A stretch of 64,000 nucleotides of DNA from Treponema sp. (GCA_009777735.1 WRLF01000007.1:62001-126000); one strand, 5' to 3'; positions 8,417 to 16,700 are shown, counted from the first letter of the stretch. Notes: generated from the sequence alone by a model not told the origin. A program made the numbers and translations.

Positions 8417-10663
8417 CTACTGTATGACAGGAACACGGGCAAAACGAATATAACGCGGCCTGTAAATATCTCCGTAGGTCCAGTTTTCGTCTCCGTTGAC
8501 ATTGTATGCGATATATAATTCCCTGTCATTTGACATTGCAGCATGTACTTTCGCATTGGAAGAAAAAGCGCCTCTGTTATACGGCCATGACTGGGGAACA
8601 TCGGTATGGTATATTACCTGTGAATTGGTAAATTCCTCCGTTAAGGATGAAGCAATCGAAATTTGAATGGTTTGGCCTATCGTGCCGGGCGTGCTTACAA
8701 AAAGAAATTTTCCCCTGTCCGGACCGGTTTTTATTTCAGTTACACTTACCTCCGTGGCGCCAAATCTTGATAAAATTTTTGGGTTAGTCATTTCCCTTCC
8801 CCATGTATTATTTTCCAGCAAATATTCCCATGAATGTAAATTTTCAATTTCATCAGCTTTTACACGGGCTGCAATAAGGCTGCGGAATCTGTTGAATCTT
8901 CTGTCCATGTACCCGTATATATAGATATATCCGTCGGGGTTTAGCGCTCCTGCCTGTTCGGTGTTTTCAAATACACCGGCAGTCAGCATCCAGTTACCCT
9001 GATTATTTTCATTGGAAAGCCTGTTTGCGGTGTCTTTGATAATTACCAGCGAGGAAAAATCCACTTCGTTGTCCGTTATGTCAAACCTGGCAAGGTCAGC
9101 CCCTTCTCCCCAAAAGCCCCAGGCACCTTCGGTGATAAAGTCAATTTTGGCGGCAGTTACATAGAGTTTTTCACCTATCACAAATGATGGGCCCAGCCAG
9201 TAAAATTTTAAGCGGTCAGAGCCTGCCAGCGTTACTCTTTCCGGCGGGTCAGGCATAATGATCCCTGTCCCGGCCTGGTTTCTTTCCGGCCAGGTAAATG
9301 TTATTTTTGTGGAATCCGGGAAACGTCCATGTAATGCTGCCGCTGTATTGTAGGGCATATAGGTGTGGCGTCTAAAGTCGGTGCGGGGATTAACTACGGA
9401 AATTTTTGTATCCCCAAAGTGAAAGTGAATAAAATGATCGGCAGGGTCACGATCCGGCGCATAAATTCTTCCGTCAAGGCTTGTCGCAAAAAAGCCGTCC
9501 GATCCGCTCCATCCGACATAATTTGAAAACAAAGCAGTCCAGTCCGGCAGGTCGTCAGCGAACCAGCCCTCGCCTATGTAACAGCGAATGGCGCTTAAGC
9601 CCGCCCTGCTGCCGCCGTGATTGCCAAGATTGTCAACCCGCAGATACCGGGCATATAAATGTTTTTCAATAACAAGAGACGGCGTAAGATTATTTTCACC
9701 GCCCGCACGGGGGAGTTCGTATACTTCGGGCGTCCGTATCCAGTTTTTTCCGTCTTCCGAGTAACTTATTCTTATCTTGCGCAAACCCCAATCGGTGTTC
9801 CCGGCGCCGTTGTAATTCCAAATAACAATTTTTTCAACGGGATATTTTCCCTTGAGATCTATCGGAAACCCCGCAATTTTGCGGTTTCTGTCGGCAAACA
9901 TATGAGCCGGATTATTATCGTGTACAGCGTCCGCGCTGAACGGATCCGATAAACCTGCGCCGTTGAACAGATTGTAGTTGGCTGAAGAAGATATAAACCT
10001 TCCGTTTAAATATCTTTCCAGGGGCGAAGCGGATATATACGCTCCTTTAAACACATCCTGTTTATAACGGTACAGCCGTATCTCGCTTAAACCGAATTCT
10101 TCCCCCCCATAATTGTCTACCGGTGAGAGTTTGATGTAACGGGCGCTTTTTCCTGCAAGATCAATGGAGGTTCCGCCGGTTAAATTGGTAGCCAGCAGCT
10201 TCTCCGCTCCACTGGCCTGCGCCAATTCAAACGTACCGGCTTCGGTATAGGTAATATTGTCATTTGATAATGATATTGTTATATTTCTAATGCCGTTTTC
10301 TGTTTTTCCTTCTTCGTTGTAATTCCAAATGTGCAATTCTCCCAGTTGTTCAATGCGGAAACTGATATCAAACACAAAGTCCTGTTTTTCACCCACATAC
10401 ATTGTTTTTGGGTCATTATTATGCCAATGATTACGGCCATGCCTGCCGCTCATACCAAAACCGTCACTGATTCCTGTGTATTTCTCTTCAAGCGGGTGGA
10501 TACGCAGGAATTCCCCTACCTGGCGCGGAAGCAATTCGGTTTCAAATACAGGTGACAGAGGGAAAACGCCGGGATCAACCGGCCTGCCTGATGTTGCACA
10601 GGTACTGACGGTAATCAATGAGAAAAATAAAACAGTAACGGCAATCCAATATTGTTTTCTCAT
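8417..10663 (-). CDS. Discoidin/propeller lipoprotein paralogue 3
   Basis: A 748-residue lipoprotein (lipobox VSTC, Cys22) with two discoidin-like domains (about 45-200 and 205-375) and the shared C-terminal domain ('GSDGFFATSLDGRIYAP', 'NPDGYIYIYG', 'RSLIAARV', 'IYRPRYIRFARVP'). It is the most divergent complete copy: the first motif reads 'RHGRNHWHNNDPKTMYV' rather than the cysteine/asparagine version of the others, and the 'YNGKAHPA' motif is replaced by 'SNAKVHAAMS'. The ATG is 2 nt after the stop of the preceding lipoprotein gene, with GAGGGG as ribosome site, and its own stop is 2 nt before the beta-mannosidase ATG, so translation of the three is probably coupled. Confidence 0.86.
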   Translation of the reverse strand: MRKQYWIAVTVLFFSLITVSTCATSGRPVDPGVFPLSPVFETELLPRQVGEFLRIHPLEEKYTGISDGFGMSGRHGRNHWHNNDPKTMYVGEKQDFVFDISFRIEQLGELHIWNYNEEGKTENGIRNITISLSNDNITYTEAGTFELAQASGAEKLLATNLTGGTSIDLAGKSARYIKLSPVDNYGGEEFGLSEIRLYRYKQDVFKGAYISASPLERYLNGRFISSSANYNLFNGAGLSDPFSADAVHDNNPAHMFADRNRKIAGFPIDLKGKYPVEKIVIWNYNGAGNTDWGLRKIRISYSEDGKNWIRTPEVYELPRAGGENNLTPSLVIEKHLYARYLRVDNLGNHGGSRAGLSAIRCYIGEGWFADDLPDWTALFSNYVGWSGSDGFFATSLDGRIYAPDRDPADHFIHFHFGDTKISVVNPRTDFRRHTYMPYNTAAALHGRFPDSTKITFTWPERNQAGTGIIMPDPPERVTLAGSDRLKFYWLGPSFVIGEKLYVTAAKIDFITEGAWGFWGEGADLARFDITDNEVDFSSLVIIKDTANRLSNENNQGNWMLTAGVFENTEQAGALNPDGYIYIYGYMDRRFNRFRSLIAARVKADEIENLHSWEYLLENNTWGREMTNPKILSRFGATEVSVTEIKTGPDRGKFLFVSTPGTIGQTIQISIASSLTEEFTNSQVIYHTDVPQSWPYNRGAFSSNAKVHAAMSNDRELYIAYNVNGDENWTYGDIYRPRYIRFARVPVIQ

Positions 10664-10665
10664 GA

Positions 10666-11355
10666 TTACCCCTCTTCTTTTGGAAATAATTCGTCTATAT
10701 CTGTTCCGGATAAAAAAAGCAGAGGGGGATTGGTACCCAATACTGCCTTAAACTCGACTGCTTCCATAATTAACATACCCATTAATGCATTTTTATCATT
10801 TTCCCTGTTCCGCCCTCCGCTGGTAATGTCAAAAATGGCCGGATCATCCATAATCGCCAGGAAAAGAGGCCGTACAGCCCAATAGGTGGTATTTGCCGGT
10901 TCTGTGTACCGCCATTGATTGTTGGGAGCATTTCTCAGACTTGGAGTCCTGAATTCCGATCCAATGGGTAAAGAATTGCGGCCAAAGCTTGCAAGGCGCC
11001 TCATTTTATTTGCATAATCGTCAAAACTGAAAAAATCAAAAGACAGCGTGACAATCTCTGTGTTCCACATAGCGCCAAATCCGCGGGTAACCGTAACGGT
11101 TAACCAGGATGTATCGGTTAGGGCTGTCTTTAGTTTATCCTCGACAGCAGTCTTGAGTTCATCGCCATGCACCCTTAAATAATGGTAGGCATTCCCACCG
11201 CCGCCAAATTGGTCATCATCATCATAGATGTACATGGCGATTTTCCGGCTGCCTGAACCGTCCGCTCCCAGAACAATTTCACCGCCGATATGAATCGGTG
11301 TACATGCGGTGAAAATTGTAATCAACCCTGTAATTATCGTTAATATAATTTTCAT
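10666..11355 (-). CDS. Small lipoprotein of unknown function
   Basis: A 229-residue protein starting at the ATG at 11353-11355, which gives a clean lipoprotein signal (lipobox FTAC, Cys18); the frame continues 22 codons upstream into the previous gene but that extension has no signal character. After the Cys it reads 'ADGSGSRKIAMYIYDDDDQF', a pattern common in LppM/DUF3153-like lipoproteins, then an alpha/beta body of about 190 residues. I recognise no enzyme motif. Its tight linkage (7 bp after the previous stop, 2 nt before the next start) places it in the discoidin/beta-mannosidase operon, perhaps as an envelope accessory. The ribosome site is weak, suggesting coupling to the upstream gene. 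Confidence 0.7.
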   Translation of the reverse strand: MKIILTIITGLITIFTACTPIHIGGEIVLGADGSGSRKIAMYIYDDDDQFGGGGNAYHYLRVHGDELKTAVEDKLKTALTDTSWLTVTVTRGFGAMWNTEIVTLSFDFFSFDDYANKMRRLASFGRNSLPIGSEFRTPSLRNAPNNQWRYTEPANTTYWAVRPLFLAIMDDPAIFDITSGGRNRENDKNALMGMLIMEAVEFKAVLGTNPPLLFLSGTDIDELFPKEEG

Positions 11356-11362
11356 ACAAATA

Positions 11363-13489
11363 TCATGGATTATCCGGCACTTGCGCGTAACGGATAAAAC
11401 GGGGCCGGAATATATCCGCATTTTTACCGCCCTGGCCGCCGTTTACGTTATATGAAATAACCAGTTCCCTTTCACTGGAAAGCGCCGGGTGTGCTTTTGG
11501 GTTGTATGCATACATATAATTTGTGTCTTTTTGGTCTTTGAGTGGAATCGTATTAAAGGGAGTAACAAGCTGGAAAACCTGCCTGCTGTCAGAAAAATTA
11601 CCTGCGGGGCCGTCGGCGGACGCAATTCTTATCCAGTCATCCTCAAAAGTTTTCCTCGAATATACCATCGTGAATTTCCCTTTATCAGTTCCCGATCTAA
11701 CTTCCTGTATGCTGAATTCCGTAGAGGTGTTTTCGTCGGGCGGAGATAAAAACTTCATGTTGTCAGAAGATGACCCCCAGGCTTGATTCTTCCATGTATT
11801 ATCATGCCATAAATACTCGTATTTCGTAAAGTCTTCTGCGTCTGCAGGCCTTACACGTGCGGCAATCAGCCTTCGGCAACCGGTACCGTCATGATAACCG
11901 TACACATATATAAAGCCGTCGGGGTTAAGTGCACCGGCTTCTGCGGTATTTTCAAATAACGCAGAGCCCAAATACCACCTGGGGCTGTCGCCGCTTGTAC
12001 CGGCTGAGGTATCGGCAAGATTTTTGTCCGTATCTTTAATTATTTCCGCCGATGATTTATCAACTTCACCGTTTTTTATGGTGAATTTTAGTAAATCGAC
12101 ACCAATCTGCTTAAAACCCCACGGCCCCCCGACTTTATTATTTACCCAAATTGTAAAAATATTCACTTTGCCGCCCCAAACAAAACCGTCAGCCATCCAG
12201 TAAAATTCTTTCTCTACCTCCGGAAACGGTTTAATTCTTTCAATGTCGTAAGTAATGTTGGCGGATGCAGGTATACCGCCGGCCAGGGTCGCATACGTAT
12301 TGTTCTGCATCCCCCAGGGGCCAAACCTTCGCCCGGTTACCGGATTCACCGGCTGGGTAAGAGTATCGGAAAATATGAAAAATGTTTTTTTATCTTCCGG
12401 CTTTCTGTTTGAATCGTAATCTTTTCCGTCAAGGTTTACCGCATAAATACCGTCCGCGCCCGACCATCCCGGTTCCGGTGTATAGTTAAATAATAACGCT
12501 GTTAAGTCGGGAAGATAATCGGCAAACATGCCGCTGCCAATATAACAGCGGATTGCGCTTAACCCCGATTGTGCCCCGCTGATGCACGGGCCGCTTATTC
12601 TGATAAACCGGGCAGTAAAATCTACCGGGATAACCGCAGACGGCTCAAGCCCGTTTTGACCGGTCCCCGGATTAATACCGGCGGATGTTACCCTTGTTGT
12701 CCAGGAACCGATGTTGTTATCCGCCGATTGTACGGTGATATTTTTAAGGCCGTATCTGGTTTTACCTGCGCCGTTGTAATTCCAAATAACTATTTTTTCT
12801 ACCGGATACCTTCCATGCAGGTCTATTTCAAACACGCCGGTGTTACCTTTGACAAAAAACATATGGGCGCTGTTGTTATCATGCACGGCAGCAGGGCTGA
12901 CCGGATCCGATAATCCCGCGCCGTTTGTAAGGTTATAATACGCGGATTTTGGTAATGTTGTTCTGATGTTATACAACGGCGAAGCTGCGATATACGCGCC
13001 CTTGTATACGGCATGACGGTAACGGAACAGTTTTATTTCGCTTAAGCCATAACGCCCTCCGCCGTAGTTGTCAATGGGCGTAATTTTAATATACCGCGCA
13101 TTTAATCCGTTAAAATTGATAAACGAACCGTCCGTACAATTTGTCGCCGGTAATTTCGCCGATCCATCCGCCCGTTTCAGCGTAAAAACCCCCAAGTCTG
13201 TGTAATTTTTGTTATTTTCCGAGTAAGAAACGGTTATATTTTTCAGGCCGTTTGAACCGTCTCCCGAATTATGGTTCCAGATATGCAATTGCCCCAACTG
13301 GTCTATTCGCCCTGCATCAAAAATAAAGCATTTCTTTTTGCCGGTACACATATCTTTTGCATCATTGGAATGACAATGGACACGTCCCGCAGCAGCGCCG
13401 TTCATTCCCGAATTGTTACAAAGGGCAGCATAAGATCGCCTGAGCGGCTTAAGTCGGATAAATTCACCCGGGTGAGAGTCATTTTTCAT
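11363..13489 (-). CDS. Discoidin/propeller paralogue 4, no signal peptide
   Basis: About 708 residues. Three ATGs lie close together; the one at 13487-13489 is best spaced from AGAGG (9 nt), and the frame could open at 13498. The protein starts directly with 'MKNDSHPGEFIRLKPL', the first strand of the discoidin region, so it lacks the lipoprotein signal and Pro linker of all its paralogues. Otherwise it is complete: two discoidin-like domains and the C-terminal domain with 'GADGIYAVNLDGKDYD', 'NPDGFIYVYG', 'RRLIAARV', 'YNPKAHPALS' and 'IFRPRFIRYAQVP'. It is the first gene of the operon. Either it is cytosolic, or it lost its leader by recombination at the junction just upstream; only 39 bp separate it from an LRR fragment. 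Confidence 0.8.
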   Translation of the reverse strand: MKNDSHPGEFIRLKPLRRSYAALCNNSGMNGAAAGRVHCHSNDAKDMCTGKKKCFIFDAGRIDQLGQLHIWNHNSGDGSNGLKNITVSYSENNKNYTDLGVFTLKRADGSAKLPATNCTDGSFINFNGLNARYIKITPIDNYGGGRYGLSEIKLFRYRHAVYKGAYIAASPLYNIRTTLPKSAYYNLTNGAGLSDPVSPAAVHDNNSAHMFFVKGNTGVFEIDLHGRYPVEKIVIWNYNGAGKTRYGLKNITVQSADNNIGSWTTRVTSAGINPGTGQNGLEPSAVIPVDFTARFIRISGPCISGAQSGLSAIRCYIGSGMFADYLPDLTALLFNYTPEPGWSGADGIYAVNLDGKDYDSNRKPEDKKTFFIFSDTLTQPVNPVTGRRFGPWGMQNNTYATLAGGIPASANITYDIERIKPFPEVEKEFYWMADGFVWGGKVNIFTIWVNNKVGGPWGFKQIGVDLLKFTIKNGEVDKSSAEIIKDTDKNLADTSAGTSGDSPRWYLGSALFENTAEAGALNPDGFIYVYGYHDGTGCRRLIAARVRPADAEDFTKYEYLWHDNTWKNQAWGSSSDNMKFLSPPDENTSTEFSIQEVRSGTDKGKFTMVYSRKTFEDDWIRIASADGPAGNFSDSRQVFQLVTPFNTIPLKDQKDTNYMYAYNPKAHPALSSERELVISYNVNGGQGGKNADIFRPRFIRYAQVPDNP

Positions 13490-13537
13490 AAACATCATCC
13501 TCTTTCTAAGTTAATTTTCGGACATATCCAGTATAAA

Positions 13538-13924
13538 CTAAAAATTAACAAATGTAAGGTTGATGTTGGGGTTTACCGTGCCGGACATGTAGTTTCCATT
13601 CCATCCCCTGCCCCTAAAGGCGTTCCCCCAGTTGTTCGTAACAGTGTCCATGTTATTAAAAGGTATTAAACCGTAACCGGCGGCGCCAGTGGGAATCCTG
13701 ACGGTGACATTTTTTGGGGAATGTATATTGCTGAATATTGCTGTCAATACAAAAGGAGCTGAATTATTCAAAGTAATGGTAAGCGCTTGTGTACCTGTAC
13801 CTGAAAAAGCATCAGACCCAATGTCTAATATTTTTGGTAAATTCACACTGCTTAAGTTTATACAATTGCTGAATGCATTCATGTTAATTACGGTTGCTTC
13901 AGGCAAATCCACAATCGTTTGTTA
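13538..13924 (-). pseudogene. BspA-type leucine-rich-repeat protein, 3' remnant
   Basis: The readable frame (GTG at 13910-13912, in-frame TAA four codons upstream) encodes about 124 residues. It begins with a single LRR_5-type unit, 'NAFSNCINLSSVNLPKI', followed by the C-terminal region typical of treponemal LRR_5 proteins, with 'WGNAFRGRGWNGNYMSGTVN'. Full proteins of this type have a signal peptide and many repeats; here everything 5' of one repeat is missing and the frame is closed by a stop right at the edge. I read it as the 3' end of a surface LRR gene left by deletion or recombination. It has no recognisable promoter or ribosome site. Confidence 0.65.
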
Positions 13925-13973
13925 TGTGCCGTATTGATTAACGATTTAATTTTAAAGTTGGGAATTCAAACTA

Positions 13974-14579
13974 TTACCCTTGTGGAACAATATCATTCTT
14001 ACCCACAAATATTTTTAAGGTGTTTGTTTTGAATAAATTGTTTGCCTTTAAATATATAATAAGCGAATTTATCTCTTTTTCGTTTTCTAAGCAAACAAAA
14101 ACTTTATTGCAAATCTCATCAATACTTACTTGCCAAATAGTATGCTCATCCATTTTTTCAACTATTCTATCAGAAATTATTTCTAAAAAATTGTATGAGT
14201 TGCTAACTTGCTTGTATATTAAATTGTCTGATTTTACTGGCATATTGTTTCCAGCTACGAGTATATTGACAATTCCGCTACTATCAATAAAGACGCCTCC
14301 GAAATCATCAGTCCATTTTTGTCTCGTATAGGAAACTCCAGAAGAATTTGTAAATTCATAAAATTCAATGAAAAAATATTCTCTTGCTTCCTCCCAATCG
14401 GCCCAACTTTTAAAAAAATTATCATCATACAAGCCAGTAATTTTATCCATTGTGCAAATTTCACTGGTAGCTGATCTAGCAAAATTTCCTTCGGTTGTCT
14501 CAATATCATTTTGGCAAGACATAATAAATAATCCCGTCAAAAGCAGAATTGATAATCCTAAAACAAATGTGTTTTTCAT
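13974..14579 (-). CDS. AT-rich lipoprotein of unknown function
   Basis: A 201-residue lipoprotein (lipobox IMSC, Cys22) with AGGAG 6 nt upstream of the ATG and its own strong promoter. It is visibly richer in A+T than the genes on both sides, which hints at separate origin. The C-terminal half ('WQVSIDEICNKVFVCLENEK' and following) has the alternating pattern of pro-regions of secreted serine proteases, but no protease domain follows; this resemblance is weak and only by eye. No enzyme motif was recognised. It stands alone between an LRR remnant and the tRNA-Gln region. Confidence 0.6.
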   Translation of the reverse strand: MKNTFVLGLSILLLTGLFIMSCQNDIETTEGNFARSATSEICTMDKITGLYDDNFFKSWADWEEAREYFFIEFYEFTNSSGVSYTRQKWTDDFGGVFIDSSGIVNILVAGNNMPVKSDNLIYKQVSNSYNFLEIISDRIVEKMDEHTIWQVSIDEICNKVFVCLENEKEINSLIIYLKANNLFKTNTLKIFVGKNDIVPQG

Positions 14580-14610
14580 AACTATCTCCTAAATTTATTA
14601 TAATATGGTA

Positions 14611-14639
14611 AATATATCACATATTGATTTATTTGACAA
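14611..14639 (-). promoter_or_regulatory. Promoter of the AT-rich lipoprotein
   Basis: On the minus strand TTGTCA (14634-14639), a 17-bp spacer and TATATT (14611-14616) each miss the sigma-70 consensus by one base. The lipoprotein ATG follows about 32 bp later, leaving a short AT-rich leader with an AGGAG ribosome site. Confidence 0.65.
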
Positions 14640-14730
14640 CCATATTTGACGAATTTTCTCAATTTTAGGAAATTCTTATGTTTACCAAGCAAAATTCATT
14701 GCATTATTGCAAGATGAAAAGGCGGCAGTG

Positions 14731-14865
14731 GAGGATTGACCTTCCAGCCCTCAGCGTCCTGCTTCGGGCTTCCAGGCCACCTCTGTGCCTTTCGGCGCAT
14801 CCATGCGCCTCACCCCATCAAAGGCGATTCCTTCTCGGGGGACGGCACTACGGGTTCAAATCCTC
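14731..14865. ncRNA. Structured non-coding element next to tRNA-Gln
   Basis: No coding frame is convincing between 14640 and 14878. In it, GAGGATT (14731-14737) pairs exactly with AATCCTC (14859-14865). Inside, GCCTTT (14787-14792) pairs with AAAGGC (14820-14825) and encloses a six-pair hairpin GGCGCA-TCCA-TGCGCC (14794-14809). The nested pairing suggests a folded RNA or a mobile palindromic repeat of about 135 bp; the strand is not known. The right end carries GGGTTCAAATCCTC, an inverted copy of the T-arm of the adjacent tRNA. I see no SRP RNA or tmRNA signature. Confidence 0.35.
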
Positions 14866-14878
14866 TTTGCTTTGTTTT

Positions 14879-14949
14879 TTCCCCAGGGAGGATTTGAACC
14901 CCCACAAGCTGATCCAGAGTCAGCTGTGCTACCATTACACAACCGGGGA
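14879..14949 (-). tRNA. tRNA-Gln (anticodon CUG)
   Basis: The minus strand folds into a 71-nt cloverleaf. The seven-pair acceptor stem (14943-14949 with 14880-14886) contains one G-U. The D-arm is GTGT/GCAC with loop AATGGTA. The anticodon stem GCTGA/TCAGC carries loop CTCTGGA, with CUG at 14915-14917. The T-arm is GGGGG/CCTCC around TTCAAAT. The 3' CCA is not encoded. The variable loop is short (4 nt). The 5' end matches the usual bacterial tRNA-Gln pattern, with TGG loops and weak first acceptor pair. Confidence 0.9.
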
Positions 14950-15008
14950 TAGCGTTTCTTTTACTGAAATTAAATCTTACAAAAATCAGTCGAATGTGTC
15001 AAGCAGCG

Positions 15009-16697
15009 TCAGTTCCGTCTTACCGCCCTGTACAGGGCTTCTCGGGTGATTTCGGTCCATATCGGGCGGCCATGAGGACAGCGCGGGTTTGGCAGGGCAA
15101 GGGCTTCTTTTGCAAGGTTGAGTGCGGCCTTGTCGTCAAGATAATCGCCGTCACGTACTGCCTGATGGCAGCAAAGGGTTGCAGCCCACCGTTCACCGAT
15201 GTTCTCGCCTGCGTTACGTAAATCAAGGATTTCCTTCACTGTCTCTGTGTCGCCAAGCCGCCAGCCTGCGGGCAGGGCATCAATGCGCCAGCTGTTTCCA
15301 TCCCGTGCAATGACTATTGCAAGAGATGCCAGCTCTTCACGTTTCCTTTCAAGGAAGCTGTCATCTTCGGGGCTGCCGGTTGTAAACACAATGGGAATGA
15401 TAAGTTCCTGTTTGGGGATTGGTTCATTAAGGAAGCGGTTATAGAGGATTCGTTCATGGGCAGCGTGCTGATCGATGAGATAAAGAACATTGTCCCGTTC
15501 GGCGAGGATGAATAAACCAAACGCCCTGCCTGCGTACCGTATTTCATCATACGGCGGCGGAGCATCGGCAGCAAAGTGTAATGCCGCTTCTGCTGCAATG
15601 GGTGAGGGATCGGGGAACAGGGAGCAGGGAGTAGGGGACAACTCCGCAATATCCTCCATTCCCCGGTCTTTAAGTAAGTGTATTGGCAGCTGCACAGCTT
15701 GCAGACTGTGTTGGCGGCAGAAACTACGCAGGCCATCGGTGATTGCGTGATGGATGGCGCCTGAATCTCTGAAACGGGCTTCCCGTTTGGCGGGGTGAAT
15801 GTTAAAATCGGCAAGCGCAGGGTCTATGTCCAGATAGACAGCTCCGATGGGGTGTGTACTATTGGGAAACCATCCTTGCGTGCCGTGTTCCAGGGCATGC
15901 ATGAGCGAATAGTCCTGAATCCGCCTGCCATTGGCAAACACAAACAACATCCGCCTGTCGTTGTGGAAAAGCTCCGGCCCGCCGAAAACAACGTCCGCCG
16001 AAAAGCCGCTGCCGGAAATGTGAATCTCGTGGAGGAAATTCCCTTCTCCCGCATCAAGCAAAGCGGCGGCAAAACGTTCCTTTTTTGAAGCGGCGGTGGT
16101 GAGAACATCCTTTGGGCGGCCATCACTGGTAAAGCGGAAAGTGATCCACGGGAAGGCAAGGGCTTTTTCGATAAACATCTGGCGGCATTGCACCGCTTCA
16201 CTTCCTTCACGCTTGAGAAAACGTTTGCGGGCAGGAATGGTCTCGTACAGGTTGCAGGCGCGGACGGTGCTGCCCTTTGTCCTGCTGCATGCGGTTAACT
16301 GCGGGGGGTTCGCATCGCCGGGGCCTACCTCAAGCCGCCATGCTTCACCGGTTCCGGTACTGCTGATTATTTCAAGCCGGGCAACAGCGGCGGCAGCGGC
16401 CAGCGCTTCTCCCCGGAAGCCCAGTGTTTCAGCGTTGGCAAGGTCATCCAGAGAACGGATTTTGCTGGTCGCATGGGTTAGCCAGCATTTTTCCAGATCG
16501 TTATATGCCATACCGCTGCCGTCATCGCTGACTTCGGCTTTTTTGACGCCGCCGTTCTCGATGGAAACTTCAATAACAGAAGCACCCGCGTCAATGGCAT
16601 TGTCAAGGAATTCCCGGATCAGCGCGGCAGGACGGTCAATTACCTCTCCGGCAGCTATGCGGCGGGCTTCTTCCGGCGGTAAAATTTGAATGTTCAC
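15009..16697 (-). CDS. mutL: DNA mismatch repair protein MutL
   Basis: A 562-residue MutL, the ATP-driven matchmaker of mismatch repair. The N-terminal GHKL ATPase is clear: 'IAAGEVIDRPAALIREFLDNAIDAGA' region (about 14-39) and 'DDGSGMA'. The C-terminal dimerisation domain has 'DQHAAHERILYNRF' and a 'CPHGRPIW' motif, both typical of endonuclease-type MutL; the second Glu of the DQHA(x)2E(x)4E motif is Asn here. The linker (about residues 352-366) is partly encoded by heptanucleotide repeats. The start is GTG at 16695-16697, 3 nt after the xseB stop, so mutL is translated with the exonuclease VII genes. Confidence 0.97.
   Translation of the reverse strand: MNIQILPPEEARRIAAGEVIDRPAALIREFLDNAIDAGASVIEVSIENGGVKKAEVSDDGSGMAYNDLEKCWLTHATSKIRSLDDLANAETLGFRGEALAAAAAVARLEIISSTGTGEAWRLEVGPGDANPPQLTACSRTKGSTVRACNLYETIPARKRFLKREGSEAVQCRQMFIEKALAFPWITFRFTSDGRPKDVLTTAASKKERFAAALLDAGEGNFLHEIHISGSGFSADVVFGGPELFHNDRRMLFVFANGRRIQDYSLMHALEHGTQGWFPNSTHPIGAVYLDIDPALADFNIHPAKREARFRDSGAIHHAITDGLRSFCRQHSLQAVQLPIHLLKDRGMEDIAELSPTPCSLFPDPSPIAAEAALHFAADAPPPYDEIRYAGRAFGLFILAERDNVLYLIDQHAAHERILYNRFLNEPIPKQELIIPIVFTTGSPEDDSFLERKREELASLAIVIARDGNSWRIDALPAGWRLGDTETVKEILDLRNAGENIGERWAATLCCHQAVRDGDYLDDKAALNLAKEALALPNPRCPHGRPIWTEITREALYRAVRRN
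15604..15640. repeat. Heptanucleotide tandem repeat inside mutL
   Basis: Five imperfect 7-bp units of the type CAGGGAG run through 15604-15640 on the plus strand. They lie in frame in the inter-domain linker of mutL, where extra residues are likely to be tolerated. The unit resembles, on the opposite strand, the CTGTTCT/TTCCCTG units found in hrpA and leuS. Confidence 0.6.
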
Positions 16698-16700
16698 CCG

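Noticed and set aside
14852-14870. A second tRNA on the plus strand ending in GGTTCAAATCC
   Set aside because: The T-stem cannot pair, and no anticodon arm or acceptor partner is found; it is an inverted copy of the neighbouring tRNA T-arm.
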